Source: Flavobacteriaceae bacterium (GTDB taxonomy: Bacteria; Bacteroidota; Bacteroidia; Flavobacteriales; Flavobacteriaceae). Taken from it: a DNA stretch of 64,000 nucleotides. How positions within the stretch are numbered: the first letter of the stretch is position 1; each line of letters begins with the position of its first letter. Positions 45,245 through 54,465 of this stretch are shown piece by piece. The translations under genes were made by a program, and so were the position numbers. The notes under the pieces were generated by a model. It saw only the letters and a list, made by a program, of their open reading frames with translations. It did no database searches and was not told the DNA's origin. Location of the stretch: positions 372,001 through 436,000 of the forward strand of contig JAITMD010000006.1 in assembly GCA_031277535.1 (NCBI GenBank), written 5' to 3'.

Positions 45245-45870
45245 TATATCACAAGTTTATACACTGTAATTAACGAAATAATCCCTGTAATCGTGCCTAT
45301 TACATAATTAATATTATGCAGTAAAAAAGCATCCTCTCTCGAAATCTTTTTAAAGAAAAAGACATATAAGAAAAACATTAACGCTGAACCAGACACTACA
45401 CCTAAAGAGAAGACTGCTGTATAACTTCGGACAAAAATAGGATAGTGATAAGAGGCTATAGTTACGCTTAAAAAAACATAATAAGGAATAGGAAATACAT
45501 TTATTGCTGCCAAAAGCGCTCCATAGAAAAAAGGAACTTGCCTCAGTTTTGATCTATTTTCTTTTTTATGCTCTCTTTTTTTAGCAAATCCTAAAAAATA
45601 AATAGTAAGTCCTCCAAAGATTACTAAACCTATTTCATGTAATGCAGCAGTAATTGCGGCACTTGAATCAATTAATTTAGCAAAAAAAATGGCAATATAT
45701 GTTTGTATAAAGATAACTACCAAAGCACCTAAAACATATCTATAAGCACTTTGATAACTATCTTCATTTGCAATTTTAACAGCATTCATATTTAAGAGTC
45801 CTGGTAAGGAAACTCCAACTACTGCTGCTAAAAATCCAAAAAATAATAACGTGATATACGCTAATTGCAT
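45244..45870 (-). CDS. LysE/RhtB-family amino-acid exporter
   Basis: 208 residues with six hydrophobic segments, starting MQLAYITLLFFGFLAAVVGVSLPGLLNMNAVKIA, where the SLPGLLNM loop corresponds to the PGP motif region of LysE proteins. Internal NVFPIPYYVF and SGSALMFFLY fit the family. It would export an amino acid or related metabolite across the inner membrane. It lies between trmB (1 base gap) and the ATL gene (1 base overlap). Confidence 0.85.
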   Translation of the reverse strand: MQLAYITLLFFGFLAAVVGVSLPGLLNMNAVKIANEDSYQSAYRYVLGALVVIFIQTYIAIFFAKLIDSSAAITAALHEIGLVIFGGLTIYFLGFAKKREHKKENRSKLRQVPFFYGALLAAINVFPIPYYVFLSVTIASYHYPIFVRSYTAVFSLGVVSGSALMFFLYVFFFKKISREDAFLLHNINYVIGTITGIISLITVYKLVI

Positions 45871-45871
45871 T

Positions 45872-46543
45872 CTATTTTATTCTAAATTGAATATATGTAA
45901 TAGCTTTATTTTGTTCTAAATACTGTGATTCATAAAACGTTTGAATCTCAGTTACAACAGCAGGTGCACCCTCATTTTTATAGATGTGGTGATTAGCATA
46001 CAATACTTCATGTCCTTCTCCATGCAAAAGACCTAAAGTGTAACCATGCATAAACTCGCTATCTGTTTTTAGGTTCATGATACCATCAGAAGTAAGAATA
46101 TTCTTGTAACGTTTTAAGAATTCACTATTCGTAAGACGGTGTTTTGTACGTTTATATTTAATTTGTGGATCTGGGAAAGTAATCCATATCTCACTTACTT
46201 CGCCTTGAGCAAAAGCATGTTCTATTAGCTCAATTTGTGTACGTAAAAATGCAACATTGTGAATACCTGATTCAACAGCTGTTTTTGCTCCACGCCAAAA
46301 ACGAGCTCCTTTAATATCAATACCTATAAAGTTTTTATCAGGGAAACGTTTAGCTAATTCAACAGTGTACTCACCTTTACCACATCCAAGTTCTAATACA
46401 ATAGGATTGTCGTTTTTAAATAACTCTTTACCCCATTTACCTTTCAAATGTAGTTCGGCAATCATCTCCTCACGAGTTGGTTGAATCACATTCTCAAATG
46501 TTTCATTTTCTCTGAATCGCTTCAATTTATTTTTACTTCCCAC
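45872..46543 (-). CDS. trmB: tRNA (guanine-N7-)-methyltransferase TrmB
   Basis: 223 residues. LELGCGKGEYTVELAKRFP is the SAM-binding loop, FIGIDIKG follows, and the catalytic region reads ITFPDPQIKYKRTKHRL, a variant of the usual FPDPWPKKRHHKRR. The C-terminus FYESQYLEQNKAITYIQF matches the family. It methylates G46 in the tRNA variable loop. It is the first gene of a three-gene operon with a candidate -7 element upstream. Confidence 0.95.
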   Translation of the reverse strand: MGSKNKLKRFRENETFENVIQPTREEMIAELHLKGKWGKELFKNDNPIVLELGCGKGEYTVELAKRFPDKNFIGIDIKGARFWRGAKTAVESGIHNVAFLRTQIELIEHAFAQGEVSEIWITFPDPQIKYKRTKHRLTNSEFLKRYKNILTSDGIMNLKTDSEFMHGYTLGLLHGEGHEVLYANHHIYKNEGAPAVVTEIQTFYESQYLEQNKAITYIQFRIK

Positions 46544-46570
46544 TGCTTGTTGTATTTATATAATTTGTGG

Positions 46571-46578
46571 CAAAAGTA
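46571..46578 (-). promoter_or_regulatory. Candidate -7 element of the trmB operon
   Basis: TACTTTTG on the minus strand matches TAnnTTTG and lies 28 bases upstream of the trmB start. Confidence 0.5.
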
Positions 46579-46626
46579 AATAATAATCCCGAAACTATTT
46601 TACTTTTTGTTGGAACAAGAATACTG

Positions 46627-47700
46627 TTAGTGTTTCATCTCCTTAAAATACTCTTCTACAGGTGCTTTTTCTATTGTAAATGAAAATTCAGAACCATATC
46701 CATAGCTACTTTCAACATAGATATGCTCGTCATGAGCTTCTACAATATGCTTTACAATAGATAGTCCTAAACCAGAACCACCTACTGTTCGATTACCTGA
46801 TTTGTCTATTCGATAAAAACGCTCAAACAAACGGCCAATATGTTCTTTTTGGATACCATCACCATTATCAGTGATACGAATGATTAATTTATTATTAACC
46901 AAATCTTCTATACTAACTTCTGTTGTCCCTTTCTCTTTACCATACTTGATAGAATTATCTACCAGGTTTGTAACAACTTGCATGATTCGATCTTTGTCAC
47001 CAACCACATAAATAGGCATATCATATTTCATATCAAACATCAACGATATACCTTTCTTTTTTGCTTTATACTCCAAAAAGTCAAATGCATGTTGTATTGT
47101 TTCGATAATGTCAAAAGTAGTCATGTTAAGATGCAAAGTACCTGATTCAAGTTTAGAAATCATATCTAAATCTTGAACGATATAAATTAAACGCTCAACG
47201 CTTTGTGAAGCACGCTCAATATATCTATCCCTTACTTTCAGGTCATTTATTGCACCATCCTGCAATGTTTCAAGATAACTTTGAATCGTAAAAAGAGGTG
47301 TTTTAAGTTCATGTGATATATTACCTAAGAACTCTCTCCTATACTCTTCTCTAACCTCTAAAGATTCGATTTCTATCTTCTTGTTTGTAGCAAAACGCTG
47401 GATTTCTTCCGTTAACGTTTGCATATCGGTAGTTACAGCCTTTGCGCGAAAGTCTGTATGTTCTAAAAGTGATACATTGTCATATATCTTCTTTATTCGT
47501 CGGTAGATAAAGTGTTCTACCCTATACTGAATAATAAAAAAAGAACTGATAAATATAAGTAGTCCGTGTATGATATATAACCACCAATCAATAGGAGTTA
47601 AACAACATACAAACGGCATAAATACAAGAAACGTAAATGCCGTAATCATCGTAGCCGATTTGATTGCGAACTTATAAGATTTTTTAAAACGAGTTGCCAT
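46627..47700 (-). CDS. Sensor histidine kinase, PhoR-like
   Basis: 357 residues. Two membrane helices (~15-34 and 37-57) enclose only a few residues, so no periplasmic sensor domain exists, as in PhoR. The HisKA motif FLGNISHELKTPLFTIQSYL has His130, and the ATP-binding motifs NLVDNSIKYG, ITDNGDGI and GSGLGLSIVKHIVE are intact. It lies 10 bases downstream of an OmpR/PhoB-type regulator gene, its evident partner. Direct phosphate sensing is inferred from the neighbour genes and repeats, not shown. Confidence 0.9.
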   Translation of the reverse strand: MATRFKKSYKFAIKSATMITAFTFLVFMPFVCCLTPIDWWLYIIHGLLIFISSFFIIQYRVEHFIYRRIKKIYDNVSLLEHTDFRAKAVTTDMQTLTEEIQRFATNKKIEIESLEVREEYRREFLGNISHELKTPLFTIQSYLETLQDGAINDLKVRDRYIERASQSVERLIYIVQDLDMISKLESGTLHLNMTTFDIIETIQHAFDFLEYKAKKKGISLMFDMKYDMPIYVVGDKDRIMQVVTNLVDNSIKYGKEKGTTEVSIEDLVNNKLIIRITDNGDGIQKEHIGRLFERFYRIDKSGNRTVGGSGLGLSIVKHIVEAHDEHIYVESSYGYGSEFSFTIEKAPVEEYFKEMKH

Positions 47701-47710
47701 TAACTCAATA

Positions 47711-48397
47711 TTACATGTCTAATTTATACCCAACTCCTTTGATTGTTTTAAAGCAATCATCACCTATTTTTTCTCTTAGCTTACGAATATGTACGTCAAT
47801 AGTACGACCTCCAACAACCACTTCATTTCCCCATACTTTATCCAATATTTCTTCACGTTTAAATACTTTTCCAGGTTGTGAAGCTAAAAGATAAAATAGT
47901 TCGAACTCTTTTCGAGGCAAAGATAACTCTTCCCCTTTGCGGATAATCTTATACTCATCTCTGTTAATTTCAACATCTCCAACCACTAATATATCTCCTT
48001 GAACAACATCAGTCGTTTTAAGTCTTCTCAACAAAGCTTTAATTTTACTTACTAACACCTTAGGTTTTATTGGTTTAGTGATATAATCATCAGCTCCAAC
48101 ATCAAAACCTGCTACTTGAGAATAGTCTTCTCCTCTTGCTGTTAAAAAGGTAATTATTGTTTCTTTTAAGTTAGGTGTATTTCTAATATGCTCACATGCT
48201 TCCATTCCATCCATCCCTGGCATCATAACATCTAAAACGATTAAATGTGGTAATACCTCTTTTGCTTTTTCAACTGCTTCTTTACCATTTGATGCAGTAT
48301 ATACTTTGTAACCTTCTTGTTCTAAGTTATAACCAATAATCTCTAAAATATCTTGTTCGTCATCAGCTAACAAAATCTTAATATCAGTGTTTTTCAT
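47711..48397 (-). CDS. OmpR-family response regulator, PhoB-like
   Basis: 228 residues. Receiver domain with Asp56 (LIVLDVMMPGMDG), Lys in TKPIKPKVLVSK, and a winged-helix domain (~135-228) with LPRKEFELFYLLASQPGKVF and GGRTIDVHIRKLREKIGDD, the closest pattern being PhoB. It is transcribed with the kinase gene and divergent from a TonB-receptor gene whose promoter carries 11-base repeats, the geometry known for PhoB binding. Confidence 0.92.
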   Translation of the reverse strand: MKNTDIKILLADDEQDILEIIGYNLEQEGYKVYTASNGKEAVEKAKEVLPHLIVLDVMMPGMDGMEACEHIRNTPNLKETIITFLTARGEDYSQVAGFDVGADDYITKPIKPKVLVSKIKALLRRLKTTDVVQGDILVVGDVEINRDEYKIIRKGEELSLPRKEFELFYLLASQPGKVFKREEILDKVWGNEVVVGGRTIDVHIRKLREKIGDDCFKTIKGVGYKLDM

Positions 48398-48423
48398 ATA
48401 AAGTCGTGTGTTTTTCTCGGTTC

Positions 48424-48431
48424 CAAAGATA
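48424..48431 (-). promoter_or_regulatory. Candidate -7 element of the PhoBR-like operon
   Basis: TATCTTTG on the minus strand is a full TAnnTTTG match, 27 bases upstream of the regulator start at 48397. Confidence 0.55.
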
Positions 48432-48476
48432 AAGATAATACATTATGAAAGAATATGTTTACAATTATTTAATCTC

Positions 48477-48542
48477 TTAACAATAAGGTAACAATAGGTT
48501 TTCAATCTCTTAAATTACGCGTAACCTGCAATTCACATATAG
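48477..48542 (+). promoter_or_regulatory. Six tandem 11-base half-sites (Pho-box-like array) upstream of the TonB receptor
   Basis: Reading in steps of 11 from 48477, the units begin TTAACA, GTAACA, TTTTCA, TTAAAT, GTAACC and TTCACA. The first two units are nearly identical over all 11 bases (TTAACAATAAG, GTAACAATAGG). PhoB and PhoP bind direct repeats with exactly this spacing. TTTG of a weak -7 element follows at 48551, 19 bases after the last unit's first base. The array also lies upstream of the divergent regulator gene. Confidence 0.6.
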
Positions 48543-48581
48543 CGATGTTCTTTGCACCAAAATATAATCAACACACACATT

Positions 48582-51335
48582 ATGAAATCAAAACTATTAT
48601 TTATCCTTTTCTTTTTAAGCACATTTGCCTTTGCTGGTGAAGGAATTGTAAAGGGATTATTAATTGATCTAAGCACAAATGAACCGCTGGCCTACGGATC
48701 AGTAACTATTAAAGGTTCTACCAATGCTGTTAGTACAGATTTAGACGGAAACTACGAGTTTAAACTTACTGCAGGAACATACACTCTTGTGTATTCTTAT
48801 GTAGGTTATGAATCCGTACAAAAACAAGTTATTGTTAAAGACAATGAAACACAAGAATTAAATATTTCATTAAAAGCTGATGGAGTACAATTAGAAGGAG
48901 TTGTGGTACAAGCTTCTCGTTCAAAAGCAAAAGAGTCTGCTTTATTAGTAGACCAACAACGTTCTGTTGAAATCAAACAAAGTATTGGTTCACAAGAATT
49001 ATCAAGAAAAGGAGTTAGTGATGTAGCTGCTGCTGTAGTAAAAACAACAGGAGTAACAAAACAAGAAGGTACAGGTACTATCTTTGTACGTGGATTGGGA
49101 GACCGTTATAACACAACTTCTTTAAATGGTTTACCATTACCTTCTGATGATCCAGAAAAAAAGAACATCAACTTAAATATCTTTAGTACAGATATCGTTG
49201 AATATATTGCTATTGATAAAACTTATGTGACAAGAAACTATGGAGACTTTGCAGGAGGAAATATTGATATCACTTCAAAAAAACACAGTGGGGACACATT
49301 CTTTGACTTCAGCGTAAGTTCAAACATCAACTCTAATGCAGTAAAACAAGACCGTTTCCTTACCTTGTCAGGACGCAGTTACTTAGGGTTTTCTGATACT
49401 TCAATCCCTAACAATCCTTTAAATGGATATAACTTCACACATTCTACTCAAAATGCCACAAAATCGCCTTGGGGAATGGGGTTAGGATTTAATACAGGTA
49501 AGTCTTTTTACTTCAATAATGGTTCTGCGTTAAACTTATTTGCAACTGCTTCTTTTGGAAACAACTATAAATACAAAGAAGGTATTTCAAAAACGGTTCA
49601 AGCACAAGATGTGGCATTAAAAGATTTGTACTTAAATTCTTTTGAATATAACACAAATACAACAGCAATGTTGAATGCTGATTACGACATTAATTCGATG
49701 AATAACATCAAATACAATTTCTTATTTGTAAATGATTCACAAGAGAAGACAGACAATTACAAAGGATTTATTACTGATACAACTCCTGATGAAAAACTAA
49801 GTCATACATTAATTAACAGACAACAATACAAACAAAACCGTTTGTTTGTAAATCAGTTATTAGGTAAACATACTTTTACAGATCAAATAGGAGTTAACTG
49901 GGGAATATCACTTAACAATGTATCTGCACAAATTCCAGATAGACAACAGTATTCATTAAATAAAGTGATTGGTACTGAAAATGATTATGTATTTGCTGTA
50001 AATGCTAAATCAAACAACAACCGTTACTTTGAAAATCTAAAAGAAGACGAGATTGCTGGAAACTTATCTGCTGATTACAAATTTGCTAAAAAAGAAGATA
50101 ACTTATTTGCTGGTAAATTAACTGTAGGATATAATGTACGTAAGAAGAAAAGAGATTTCAAAGCAACTCAATTTGTTTATGCTATCAATAATAGTTACAA
50201 CAACAAAATCAATGTTAACAACTTAGACACTTTCTTTAATCAAGATAATTTTGAAAAAGGATATTTTGAAATATCAACATTCAGAGGAGGACCTGAAGTA
50301 TCTAACGCTTTAGAACCACAATTCTATACAGGAGATTTATTAATCAATGCTGGTTTTGCAAATGTTGAGTACAAATTGACAGAAAAATTATCTGGATCTA
50401 TAGGTGCTCGTTTTGAAATGATTTCTCAAGATGTAACTTGGAAAACACAATTAGACTCTGAATTAACTTCAGATAAGTTTGAAAAAAATGCTTTCTTACC
50501 AAGTTTATCTTTAAAATATGAATTGAATGATAGAAACAATTTACGTTTTGCAGCTTCTAAAACATATACTTTACCACAGTTTAAAGAGAGAGCAAGATTT
50601 ATCTATGAAGATATAACAGAAACAAAAATTGGTAACCCTGATTTATATGCTTCTGATGATTACAATGCAGACTTAAAATGGGAATTTTTCCCACAAAATG
50701 ACGAAGTATTTTCTGTAACAGGATTTGGTAAATATATCAAAAACCCAATCAATGAAATTACTATGGCATCTTCAACAAATGATATTACTTATGTAAATAC
50801 TGGAGATTATGGATATGCATATGGTGCTGAAATCGAAATTAAAAAGAACCTAATCAGCTTTGACGATATCAATACGAATAAAATTACTGGAGGGTTAAAC
50901 GTAGCGATGATGAAAACTCATCAAAAAATTGACAAAGACAAAATTACTCGAGAAAACAGATATGTAAACTCTAATTTCACAAATGATACATCTAAATTTA
51001 CAGGAGCATCAGACTTATTATTAAATGCTGATTTATCATATATCAAAGAATGGGGAGAAAGAAGCTTATTAGCAACTATTGCTTATTCACATTTTTCTGA
51101 CAAACTAAGTTCATTAGGTACAGAAGGAAATGGTAACTTAGTAGATAAAGCATTTGGAATGTTAGACTTTAACTTCAAAATGAAATTTACTAAAAACTTC
51201 GGTATTGGATTAAGTGCTAAAAACTTATTAGATCCAAAAATTGAAAGAGTACAACAAAATCCAAGTAGAGATATAACAGTACAATCATACAAATTAGGAC
51301 AGAACTTTAGTTTGAGTTTAAACTATAACTTCTAA
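48582..51335 (+). CDS. TonB-dependent outer-membrane receptor with CarboxypepD_reg domain
   Basis: 917 residues from ATG 48582; an in-frame TTG at 48552 overlaps the promoter. A signal peptide ends at TFAFA. Residues ~20-105 form a carboxypeptidase-like regulatory domain (VKGLLIDLSTNEPLAYGSVT). The plug follows (VKTTGVTKQEGTGTIFVRGL, LNGLPLPSDDPE), then a 22-strand barrel that ends FSLSLNYNF with the terminal Phe. No SusD-type gene accompanies it. The adjacent PhoBR-like genes and 11-base repeats suggest uptake of phosphate or a phosphorylated compound, by inference only. Confidence 0.93.
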   Translation: MKSKLLFILFFLSTFAFAGEGIVKGLLIDLSTNEPLAYGSVTIKGSTNAVSTDLDGNYEFKLTAGTYTLVYSYVGYESVQKQVIVKDNETQELNISLKADGVQLEGVVVQASRSKAKESALLVDQQRSVEIKQSIGSQELSRKGVSDVAAAVVKTTGVTKQEGTGTIFVRGLGDRYNTTSLNGLPLPSDDPEKKNINLNIFSTDIVEYIAIDKTYVTRNYGDFAGGNIDITSKKHSGDTFFDFSVSSNINSNAVKQDRFLTLSGRSYLGFSDTSIPNNPLNGYNFTHSTQNATKSPWGMGLGFNTGKSFYFNNGSALNLFATASFGNNYKYKEGISKTVQAQDVALKDLYLNSFEYNTNTTAMLNADYDINSMNNIKYNFLFVNDSQEKTDNYKGFITDTTPDEKLSHTLINRQQYKQNRLFVNQLLGKHTFTDQIGVNWGISLNNVSAQIPDRQQYSLNKVIGTENDYVFAVNAKSNNNRYFENLKEDEIAGNLSADYKFAKKEDNLFAGKLTVGYNVRKKKRDFKATQFVYAINNSYNNKINVNNLDTFFNQDNFEKGYFEISTFRGGPEVSNALEPQFYTGDLLINAGFANVEYKLTEKLSGSIGARFEMISQDVTWKTQLDSELTSDKFEKNAFLPSLSLKYELNDRNNLRFAASKTYTLPQFKERARFIYEDITETKIGNPDLYASDDYNADLKWEFFPQNDEVFSVTGFGKYIKNPINEITMASSTNDITYVNTGDYGYAYGAEIEIKKNLISFDDINTNKITGGLNVAMMKTHQKIDKDKITRENRYVNSNFTNDTSKFTGASDLLLNADLSYIKEWGERSLLATIAYSHFSDKLSSLGTEGNGNLVDKAFGMLDFNFKMKFTKNFGIGLSAKNLLDPKIERVQQNPSRDITVQSYKLGQNFSLSLNYNF

Positions 51336-51366
51336 TCCAACTGACTATTATTTTTAAATTCACATA

Positions 51367-51402
51367 AACAGGAGCTACGCATTAGCTCCTGTTTTTTTTT
51401 AC
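51367..51402 (+). terminator. Terminator of the TonB-receptor gene
   Basis: AACAGGAGCTA pairs with TAGCTCCTGTT around a 5-base loop, followed by a run of T. It separates the receptor gene from the lipoprotein promoter. Confidence 0.88.
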
Positions 51403-51590
51403 ACCTTTTTCTATTTAACAACAATAGTTCTAAAATGAATATCTTGTTATCTATTCCGATCAGAATAAATGATATACCACATTTTTTGCTGTGCTACGAG
51501 ACTTCTTTCAATGTAGGTATAAACCAATTGATAACACAAGATATACATAGCAAACACTTTCTGCCTGTTTTTTGCAAGAAAGACACATTG

Positions 51591-51656
51591 GTAACATTAA
51601 TATAATACTAAACCAACAGTTTATTAAACATTCAATCACAGTTAGTTAACCTATTT
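51591..51656 (+). promoter_or_regulatory. Second 11-base half-site array, upstream of the beta-helix lipoprotein
   Basis: In steps of 11 from 51591 the units begin GTAACA, ATAATA, CCAACA, TTAAAC, ATCACA and TTAACC, more degenerate than the array at 48477. A -7-like CATATTTG follows with TTTG at 51676, i.e. 19 + 11 bases after the last unit, the same register as in the receptor promoter. The rest of the 375-base gap 51336-51710 holds the receptor terminator and otherwise nothing I recognise. Confidence 0.5.
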
Positions 51657-51710
51657 AAAAAAAACTAAACCCATATTTGTACCAACAAATTATTAAACTA
51701 TTTAATCAAC

Positions 51711-52856
51711 ATGAAAAAATTATTCAGAACAGGTATCGCTTTAAGTTTAGCAACATTTTTATTTGTAAGTTGTTCAAAAGATGACAACAATAATAACAAT
51801 AACGATAAACAAAAGAATGAATTAGGTGGTACAGTAAAAAAAGGAGAGAAACTAACTCTTGATTCAAAAATCACTTACAACTTAACTTCAAAACTTGTTG
51901 TAGAAGATGGAGGTACATTAACTATCCCTGCTGGTACAACAATCGTTGGTAAAGGAGGAACTTCATCATACATTGCAGTAGCACAAGGAGGAAAAATCTT
52001 TGTAGAAGGAACAAAAGATAAACCAGTAGTAATGACTGCTGAAATCAAAAAAAGAGGTTCATGGGGAGGTTTAGTACTTTGTGGTAAAGCACCAATTAAC
52101 AAAGGAACAACTGCTACAGCAGAGGTATCTGATTTAACATATGGAGGTACAGTAGCAAATGATAACTCTGGATCAATCAGATTCTTAAGAATTGAATACG
52201 CTGGAGCAATCTACAATGCAGATAAAGAATTCAATGGATTAACATTCTTTGGAGTTGGAAGTGGAACTACAATTGAATACGTTCAAGCACATGAAGGTTC
52301 TGATGACGGATTCGAATTTTTTGGAGGAACAGTTAATACTAAATACTTAGTATCTACACATAATGATGATGATCAATTTGACTGGACAGAAGGATGGACA
52401 GGAACAAATGAAAACTGGTTCTCTAAACAATCTGGTGTTGCAGATAAAGGATTTGAAGCTGACAACAATAGTAAAAACCACGATGCTACACCTATATCAT
52501 TCCCTACAATTAAAAACATTACATTAATTGGAGCAGATACACCTCCTGTAGATGGAAAACCAAGAACTGGATTACATTTCAGAGTTGGAACAAAAGCAAA
52601 TGTTGAAAACATCTACTTACAAAACTTCAAAATTGGTGTATTAGTTGAAAATGATGCAACAGTAGCAGGAATTGGAAAAGACTTAATTGTTAAAAATATT
52701 CAATTCGACAAAGTTGAAACTAAAACAAAAATCACTAATAATAAAGGTGAAGCTGTAACAAAAGAAAGTGAATTAATCAAAGAAGGAACAGCAACTGGTG
52801 CAGGAAATGGAGCAGCTACTCCAGACTGGGCTAAAGGATGGACTGTAGGTCTTTAA
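51711..52856 (+). CDS. Beta-helix surface lipoprotein
   Basis: 381 residues. Signal peptide with lipobox FVSC (Cys21), followed by a Lys-Asp/Asn-rich linker (polyasparagine). The body has beta-helix-like turns: KLVVEDGGTLTIPAGTTIVG, YIAVAQGGKIFVEGT, GSIRFLRIEYAGA, TTIEYVQAHEGSDDGFEFFG. The acidic stretch NDDDQFDWTEGW could bind cations. It is encoded 375 bases after the TonB receptor, under its own promoter with the same type of repeats, so it may act as that receptor's surface partner. Function not established. Confidence 0.8.
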   Translation: MKKLFRTGIALSLATFLFVSCSKDDNNNNNNDKQKNELGGTVKKGEKLTLDSKITYNLTSKLVVEDGGTLTIPAGTTIVGKGGTSSYIAVAQGGKIFVEGTKDKPVVMTAEIKKRGSWGGLVLCGKAPINKGTTATAEVSDLTYGGTVANDNSGSIRFLRIEYAGAIYNADKEFNGLTFFGVGSGTTIEYVQAHEGSDDGFEFFGGTVNTKYLVSTHNDDDQFDWTEGWTGTNENWFSKQSGVADKGFEADNNSKNHDATPISFPTIKNITLIGADTPPVDGKPRTGLHFRVGTKANVENIYLQNFKIGVLVENDATVAGIGKDLIVKNIQFDKVETKTKITNNKGEAVTKESELIKEGTATGAGNGAATPDWAKGWTVGL

Positions 52857-52887
52857 TTTAATTAATAATATACATAAAACTGTTAAA

Positions 52888-52922
52888 AAAATGTTTGTCA
52901 CGAAAGTGATGAACATTTTTTT
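52888..52922 (+). terminator. Terminator of the beta-helix lipoprotein gene
   Basis: AAAATGTTTGTCAC pairs imperfectly with GTGATGAACATTTT (one internal mismatch pair) around a GAAA tetraloop, followed by T8. Confidence 0.8.
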
Positions 52923-52972
52923 TATATTTTAAAATAAATTTTATTAACTTTATTCCACTAAAAATAGTATAG

Positions 52973-53332
52973 ATGCTGAAAAAATATTTTACATATTTTA
53001 CCTTACTTATCTTATGTGTTTTTACCCTTACGGCTGTTGCTCAGAGTAAAGGGAATCAAACACCTACGGATACTAAATACTCAACTAATGCGAGTATAGA
53101 GGGGCTATCTATATATCCTAATCCCGTTTATACAAATAGTAAAGTTACTATTGAAACGGCAAAAAATGATACAAAAGAAATTGAACTTTACAATTTAGTG
53201 GGTAAAAGAATGTTTGCCATTACTACTGGTTCTCGTGATATTATGTTACCTAATAGTATTACTCCTGGAGTATATATCATTAAAGTAAAAGAAAACAACG
53301 CAAGTGCTACGCGAAAAATTGTAGTAAAATAA
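52973..53332 (+). CDS. Very small secreted protein consisting of a T9SS type A sorting domain
   Basis: 119 residues. A signal peptide ends at LTAVAQ. About 20 linker residues follow, then a complete type A C-terminal domain (~43-119): LSIYPNPVYTNSKVTIE, IELYNLVGKRMF, ITPGVYIIKVKENN and ATRKIVVK. There is no room for a cargo domain. Normally the sorting domain delivers a large enzyme or adhesin through the T9SS outer-membrane translocon. The gene follows the beta-helix lipoprotein by 116 bases with a terminator between them. Confidence 0.88.
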   Translation: MLKKYFTYFTLLILCVFTLTAVAQSKGNQTPTDTKYSTNASIEGLSIYPNPVYTNSKVTIETAKNDTKEIELYNLVGKRMFAITTGSRDIMLPNSITPGVYIIKVKENNASATRKIVVK

Positions 53333-53415
53333 CAACCGATAAACTGTTTATTCAAAAAACAGTATTTCTATTTCTTTCGTTTTCCTTTACGAATACAATT
53401 AACCCCTTTTATTAG

Positions 53416-53423
53416 TATTTTTG
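53416..53423 (+). promoter_or_regulatory. Candidate -7 element of the LuxE/PaaK-like gene
   Basis: TATTTTTG matches TAnnTTTG, 17 bases before the GTG start at 53441. It supports a short leader and this unusual start codon. Confidence 0.5.
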
Positions 53424-53440
53424 TAGAAAATATTTTCATT

Positions 53441-54421
53441 GTGTTTAGACCTGAAGACATCATACAAATCCAAACAACAAAAGAATTTCATAAAATAGCA
53501 ATGAAAGTCTTTCGCTTTCAGTACGAAAATAATTTAGTTTATCAACGCTTTTGCAACTTATTAGGTAAAACACCTCAGAATGTTGGAACCCTAACAGAAG
53601 TACCTTTTTTACCTATCGAATTTTTCAAAAGTAAAGAGGTTTTAAGTACTAAGGATCCTATCCAAATTACTTTTAGTAGTAGTGGTACAACAGGTATGAT
53701 AACGAGTAAACATCATGTTACTGATTTATCTTTCTATGAAGCCAGTTTTAGAAAAGCGTTTTCTCACTTTTATGGCAACATAGAAGATTATGTTGTATTA
53801 GCCCTACTTCCTTCTTATTTAGAACGTGAAGGATCTTCTTTAATATATATGGTTGACGACTTTATTCAGGCCTCTAATCAACCTGAAAGTGGTTATTACC
53901 TAAATAATTATACAGAATTAGCATCAACATTAACTCGACTTGATGTAGAAGGCAAAAACATTCTTTTAATTGGTGTAACATATGCTTTATTAGACTTGGT
54001 AGAAATGCAATCTTTTAATCTTAAAAACACGATTGTTATGGAAACTGGAGGAATGAAAGGGAAGCGCAAAGAAATGATTAGAGAAGAATTGCATAGCATT
54101 TTATGTCAAGGATTTGGAGTACCCAAAATACATTCTGAATATGGAATGACAGAATTACTTTCTCAAGGATATTCTTTAGGTGATGGTATTTTTGAATGTC
54201 CTCCTTGGATGGATATCTTAATTCGTGATCCAGAAGATGCTTTAACCTATATTGAAACAGGTAAAACAGGAGGGGTAAATGTCATTGATTTGGCGAATAT
54301 TAATTCTTGTTCTTTTATTGCAACACAAGACTTAGGAAAAAAATATAGCGACTATTCGTTTGAAATATTAGGCCGCTTTGATTCATCAGATATTAGAGGA
54401 TGTAACTTAATGGTTGTATAG
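53441..54421 (+). CDS. LuxE/PaaK-family acyl-adenylating protein
   Basis: 326 residues, GTG start. ITFSSSGTTGMITSKHHV is the phosphate-binding loop of acyl-adenylating enzymes, with PFLPIEFFKSKEV upstream as found in LuxE. IHSEYGMTELLSQGYS is the adenine-binding motif, and ILGRFDSSDIRGCNLMV marks the hinge near the end. LuxE-type proteins activate fatty acids or other carboxylic acids with ATP; substrate here unknown. It is convergent with gldC and separated by a terminator. Flavobacteria often carry this gene near gld genes. Confidence 0.8.
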   Translation: MFRPEDIIQIQTTKEFHKIAMKVFRFQYENNLVYQRFCNLLGKTPQNVGTLTEVPFLPIEFFKSKEVLSTKDPIQITFSSSGTTGMITSKHHVTDLSFYEASFRKAFSHFYGNIEDYVVLALLPSYLEREGSSLIYMVDDFIQASNQPESGYYLNNYTELASTLTRLDVEGKNILLIGVTYALLDLVEMQSFNLKNTIVMETGGMKGKRKEMIREELHSILCQGFGVPKIHSEYGMTELLSQGYSLGDGIFECPPWMDILIRDPEDALTYIETGKTGGVNVIDLANINSCSFIATQDLGKKYSDYSFEILGRFDSSDIRGCNLMVV

Positions 54422-54465
54422 CATAGACTATACCATAGAACCAAACATTAATCCATTTACAATAA

